Part shown: positions 5,458 to 7,074 of the stretch, one piece after another
Position numbering within the stretch: position 1 is the stretch's first letter
Layout: the number at the start of each line of letters is the position of its first letter
Source of the DNA: a bacterium UBP2_UBA2255
Lineage (GTDB): Bacteria > Edwardsbacteria > AC1 > EtOH8
NCBI GenBank assembly: GCA_002347565.1
Contig: DDXR01000020.1
Span: forward strand, 1,448-8,521
Direction of reading: 5' to 3'
DNA length: 7,074 nt
The notes under the pieces: generated by a model
Seen by the model: the letters and a program-made list of their open reading frames with translations, nothing else
Databases searched by the model: none
Told to the model about the DNA's origin: nothing
Translations under genes and position numbers: made by a program

Positions 5458-7074
5458 CTACCTGATGTACACCAGACGACGGGTGGCGGTGAAGTCCGAT
5501 GTCGTCAGACGATACAGGTACACGCCGCCGGAGATCTTCTGCCCGTTGTCGGCCCGGCCGTCCCAGGTCACGGCATGGCTGCCGGCCGGCAGGGTGCCGC
5601 GCCGCAGGGTCCTGATCCTCTGGCCGGCCACGTTGTACACCGCCAGATCCACCGCCGAGGCCTTGGGCAGGGTAAATCTGATCGTCGAGGCGCCCGAGAA
5701 GGGGTTGGGCGTCGCCGGACTCAGGCTGTAGGATGTCGGCAGGATCGTGGTTGTTCCGCCCGCCACGCCGGTGTAGTCAATGGCATAGACCATGATGTCG
5801 TCCACGTACCAGCCCGGATACTGCACCGACTCGTCCGACCCGAAGTGCAGCCGCAGGCTGACATTCTGGCCGGCGTAGGCCGAGAGGTCAAAGGTCGCCT
5901 TGCGCCAGGTCCCGGCACCGGCCCCGGATCCGCCGATACGTGCGCTCCAGCACCGCTGGCTCGGGATCCCGGCATTAGCCGTGGCGGCAATCGTGTCATA
6001 GCGCGGCGCCAGCGGGGTGATCAGGTTGTACGCCCCTCCGTCGGCCGATAGCTTGACGTTGCCGCCGTCGTACCGGAACTCGGTGTCCAGCCACATCCAG
6101 AAGTCGAGCATGCTGTTCGCTGGCAGGCCGCTGATCACCGGCAGGGTCAGGGTCGAGTTCGAGTTGAGCGAGTAGTTCCCCACCAGATTGGTGGCCCACA
6201 GGTGCGTCCCGCTGTGCGCCGAGCCCGGGCCCGGGCTCGAGGACGGCGTCCCGTACTGCCAGTCGCCGGTGCCGGTCAGACCGCCGTCGTTGTCCTCGAA
6301 ATCGCTCTGGAAGGATATCGTCACCGGGTACAGCACGAAGCTCGCGCCCCCGCTGCCGGAGACGGTCACCAGCCGGTTGGCCGCGGTGTCCACGTACCCG
6401 GCCATCGCCCCGGCCACCTGGTAGGTCCCGTCGAACACCGTCATCCCGTAGTTGCCCGCCGCGTCCGTCGTGTCGTAGTAGGTCGTCCCGCCCAGCTTGG
6501 CCGTCACCACGATCCCGCTGTGGTCGCTCTGCCCCGACAGCCGCGCCACGCCCGACAGGGTCGACGCCGGCGGCGCCGACGGCCGCAGCAGGTACTCGAT
6601 GCTGTTCTCCAGCACCTGCGCCCGGGTCGCGCTGTCCGCCACCACCCGGAAATCGAACGCGTAGTACACGATCTGTCCGTTGGTGGGGTCGCCGTCGTTG
6701 TCGTAGGCGATGATCCCGCCTCGCGCCGCGTAGATGCCGCTGCAGCCGTAGACCACCGCCGCGTCCGTCGCCGCCACCACCGCGTCCTGAGACCCCCAGT
6801 TGGCATAGGCCACCGCCAGGCTGGCCGGCAGCGCGTTGGGGCTGGTCGCCAGCGCGTGCGTCGCCTCGCGCAGGGTCAGCGCCCCGGCATTGTCCGTGCT
6901 CCAGTCGGTGATGTGCAGCACCACCGGCGCAAAGGCCGTGCTGTCGTTGTAATCGAAGCCGATCTCGCCGCCCTCGATCAGCAGCTTGCCGCCGCTGTTC
7001 ACATGGTTCCGCAGCGCGTTGCGGTAGGCTTGGCTGGCGATGGTGGTCTGATCCTGTCCGCAGCTCCACACCAC
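5458..7074 (-). CDS. Secreted mosaic protein, C-terminal 538 residues (5' end off the window)
   Basis: The frame is open to the right edge, so the real start lies outside; the GTG at the edge is not a start. Visible residues ~1-165 look like a class I glutamine-amidotransferase-like alpha/beta region (NHVNSGGKLLIEGGEIGFDY, then a segment ending QIVYYAFDFRVVADSATRAQ). No catalytic Cys-His pair is recognisable, so it may be structural. Residues ~172-250 form a carboxypeptidase-regulatory-like beta domain (DTTDAAGNYGMTVFDGTYQV). Residues ~253-434 resemble the VEG/MAM-like beta-sandwich of InhA-type (M6) peptidases: SDFEDNDGG, GDWQYGTPSS, HSGTHLWATNLVGNYS, LDFWMWLDTE, YDGGNVKLS and YPGWYVDDI. Residues 448-538 are the sorting module. 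These accessory domains usually follow a secreted peptidase catalytic domain (M6, S8 or C25), which would lie upstream. That is inference. The gene is probably transcribed separately from the downstream carboxypeptidases. Confidence 0.9.
   Translation of the reverse strand: MVWSCGQDQTTIASQAYRNALRNHVNSGGKLLIEGGEIGFDYNDSTAFAPVVLHITDWSTDNAGALTLREATHALATSPNALPASLAVAYANWGSQDAVVAATDAAVVYGCSGIYAARGGIIAYDNDGDPTNGQIVYYAFDFRVVADSATRAQVLENSIEYLLRPSAPPASTLSGVARLSGQSDHSGIVVTAKLGGTTYYDTTDAAGNYGMTVFDGTYQVAGAMAGYVDTAANRLVTVSGSGGASFVLYPVTISFQSDFEDNDGGLTGTGDWQYGTPSSSPGPGSAHSGTHLWATNLVGNYSLNSNSTLTLPVISGLPANSMLDFWMWLDTEFRYDGGNVKLSADGGAYNLITPLAPRYDTIAATANAGIPSQRCWSARIGGSGAGAGTWRKATFDLSAYAGQNVSLRLHFGSDESVQYPGWYVDDIMVYAIDYTGVAGGTTTILPTSYSLSPATPNPFSGASTIRFTLPKASAVDLAVYNVAGQRIRTLRRGTLPAGSHAVTWDGRADNGQKISGGVYLYRLTTSDFTATRRLVYIR
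5461..5733 (-). other. Sorting-module coding segment of the mosaic protein
   Basis: This segment encodes the final 91 residues: TPNPFSGASTIRFTLP, DLAVYNVAGQRIRTL, AGSHAVTWDGRAD, GVYLYRL, ending VYIR. It is closest to the module at 223-495, including the shared 18-base identity (5632-5649). Confidence 0.85.
6220..6239. repeat. Perfect 20-base GC palindrome in a linker
   Basis: CGAGCCCGGGCCCGGGCTCG reads identically on both strands. It encodes the Ser-Pro-Gly-Pro-Gly-Ser linker of the VEG/MAM-like domain. It is most simply a by-product of CCG/GGC codon repetition; no regulatory role is evident. Confidence 0.6.

Noticed and set aside
5026..6051. Plus-strand open frames crossing the intergenic spacer
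   Set aside because: They run through the palindrome and into the antisense of the mosaic-protein gene, have no ribosome site and show no protein-like domain.
7072..7074. GTG at the right edge as the start of the mosaic protein
   Set aside because: The frame is open to the edge, and the visible beginning is mid-domain without a signal peptide, so the gene is 5'-truncated by the window.

Overview
The window is GC-rich (roughly 65% G+C by eye). It carries four protein-coding genes, all on the minus strand, with no RNA genes or CRISPR. All four products look exported. Each of the three genes whose start is visible encodes a short signal peptide of about 20 residues. Each of the three genes whose end is visible encodes the same kind of ~90-residue C-terminal module: PNP near its start, VYN-AGQ--RTL, AG-H-V-WDGR, GVYLYRL, and a final Arg. 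This is the FlgD-Ig-like / type IX secretion (T9SS) type A sorting module found in Bacteroidetes and in many uncultured FCB-type candidate phyla (Eisenbacteria, Zixibacteria, Edwardsbacteria, WOR-3/TA06-like lineages). The high GC and the domain mix fit one of those candidate lineages better than a typical low-GC Bacteroidetes. I cannot name the phylum from this stretch.

Layout in transcription order (right to left): (i) 7074-5458, the 3' part of a gene for a secreted mosaic protein: a glutamine-amidotransferase-like alpha/beta region, a carboxypeptidase-regulatory-like beta domain, an InhA VEG/MAM-like beta-sandwich and the sorting module. (ii) 5457-5069, a 389-base spacer. It holds a probable intrinsic terminator just after the first gene and then a striking ~226-base imperfect palindrome centred on a GAAA-capped hairpin. 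(iii) 5068-2783, an N/E-type (M14B) zinc carboxypeptidase with two regulatory-like domains, a P domain and the sorting module. (iv) 2736-220, a carboxypeptidase T/A-type M14 enzyme with a beta-rich uncharacterised domain and the sorting module. (v) 182 to beyond base 1, the start of a further secreted protein whose first residues resemble the propeptide of gingipain-type (C25) cysteine peptidases.

Genes (iii), (iv) and (v) are separated by only 46 and 37 bases with no visible terminator, so they probably form one operon of secreted peptidases. If (v) is a C25 peptidase, the cluster resembles the gingipain plus CPG70 pairing of Porphyromonas gingivalis. There an endopeptidase cuts after Arg/Lys and a secreted M14 carboxypeptidase trims the exposed basic C-terminal residues. 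That functional reading is inference; the M14 assignments are firm from motifs. The points most worth a second look are the large intergenic palindrome, the peptidase cassette, and a sharp codon-usage change inside the second carboxypeptidase gene at a domain border.
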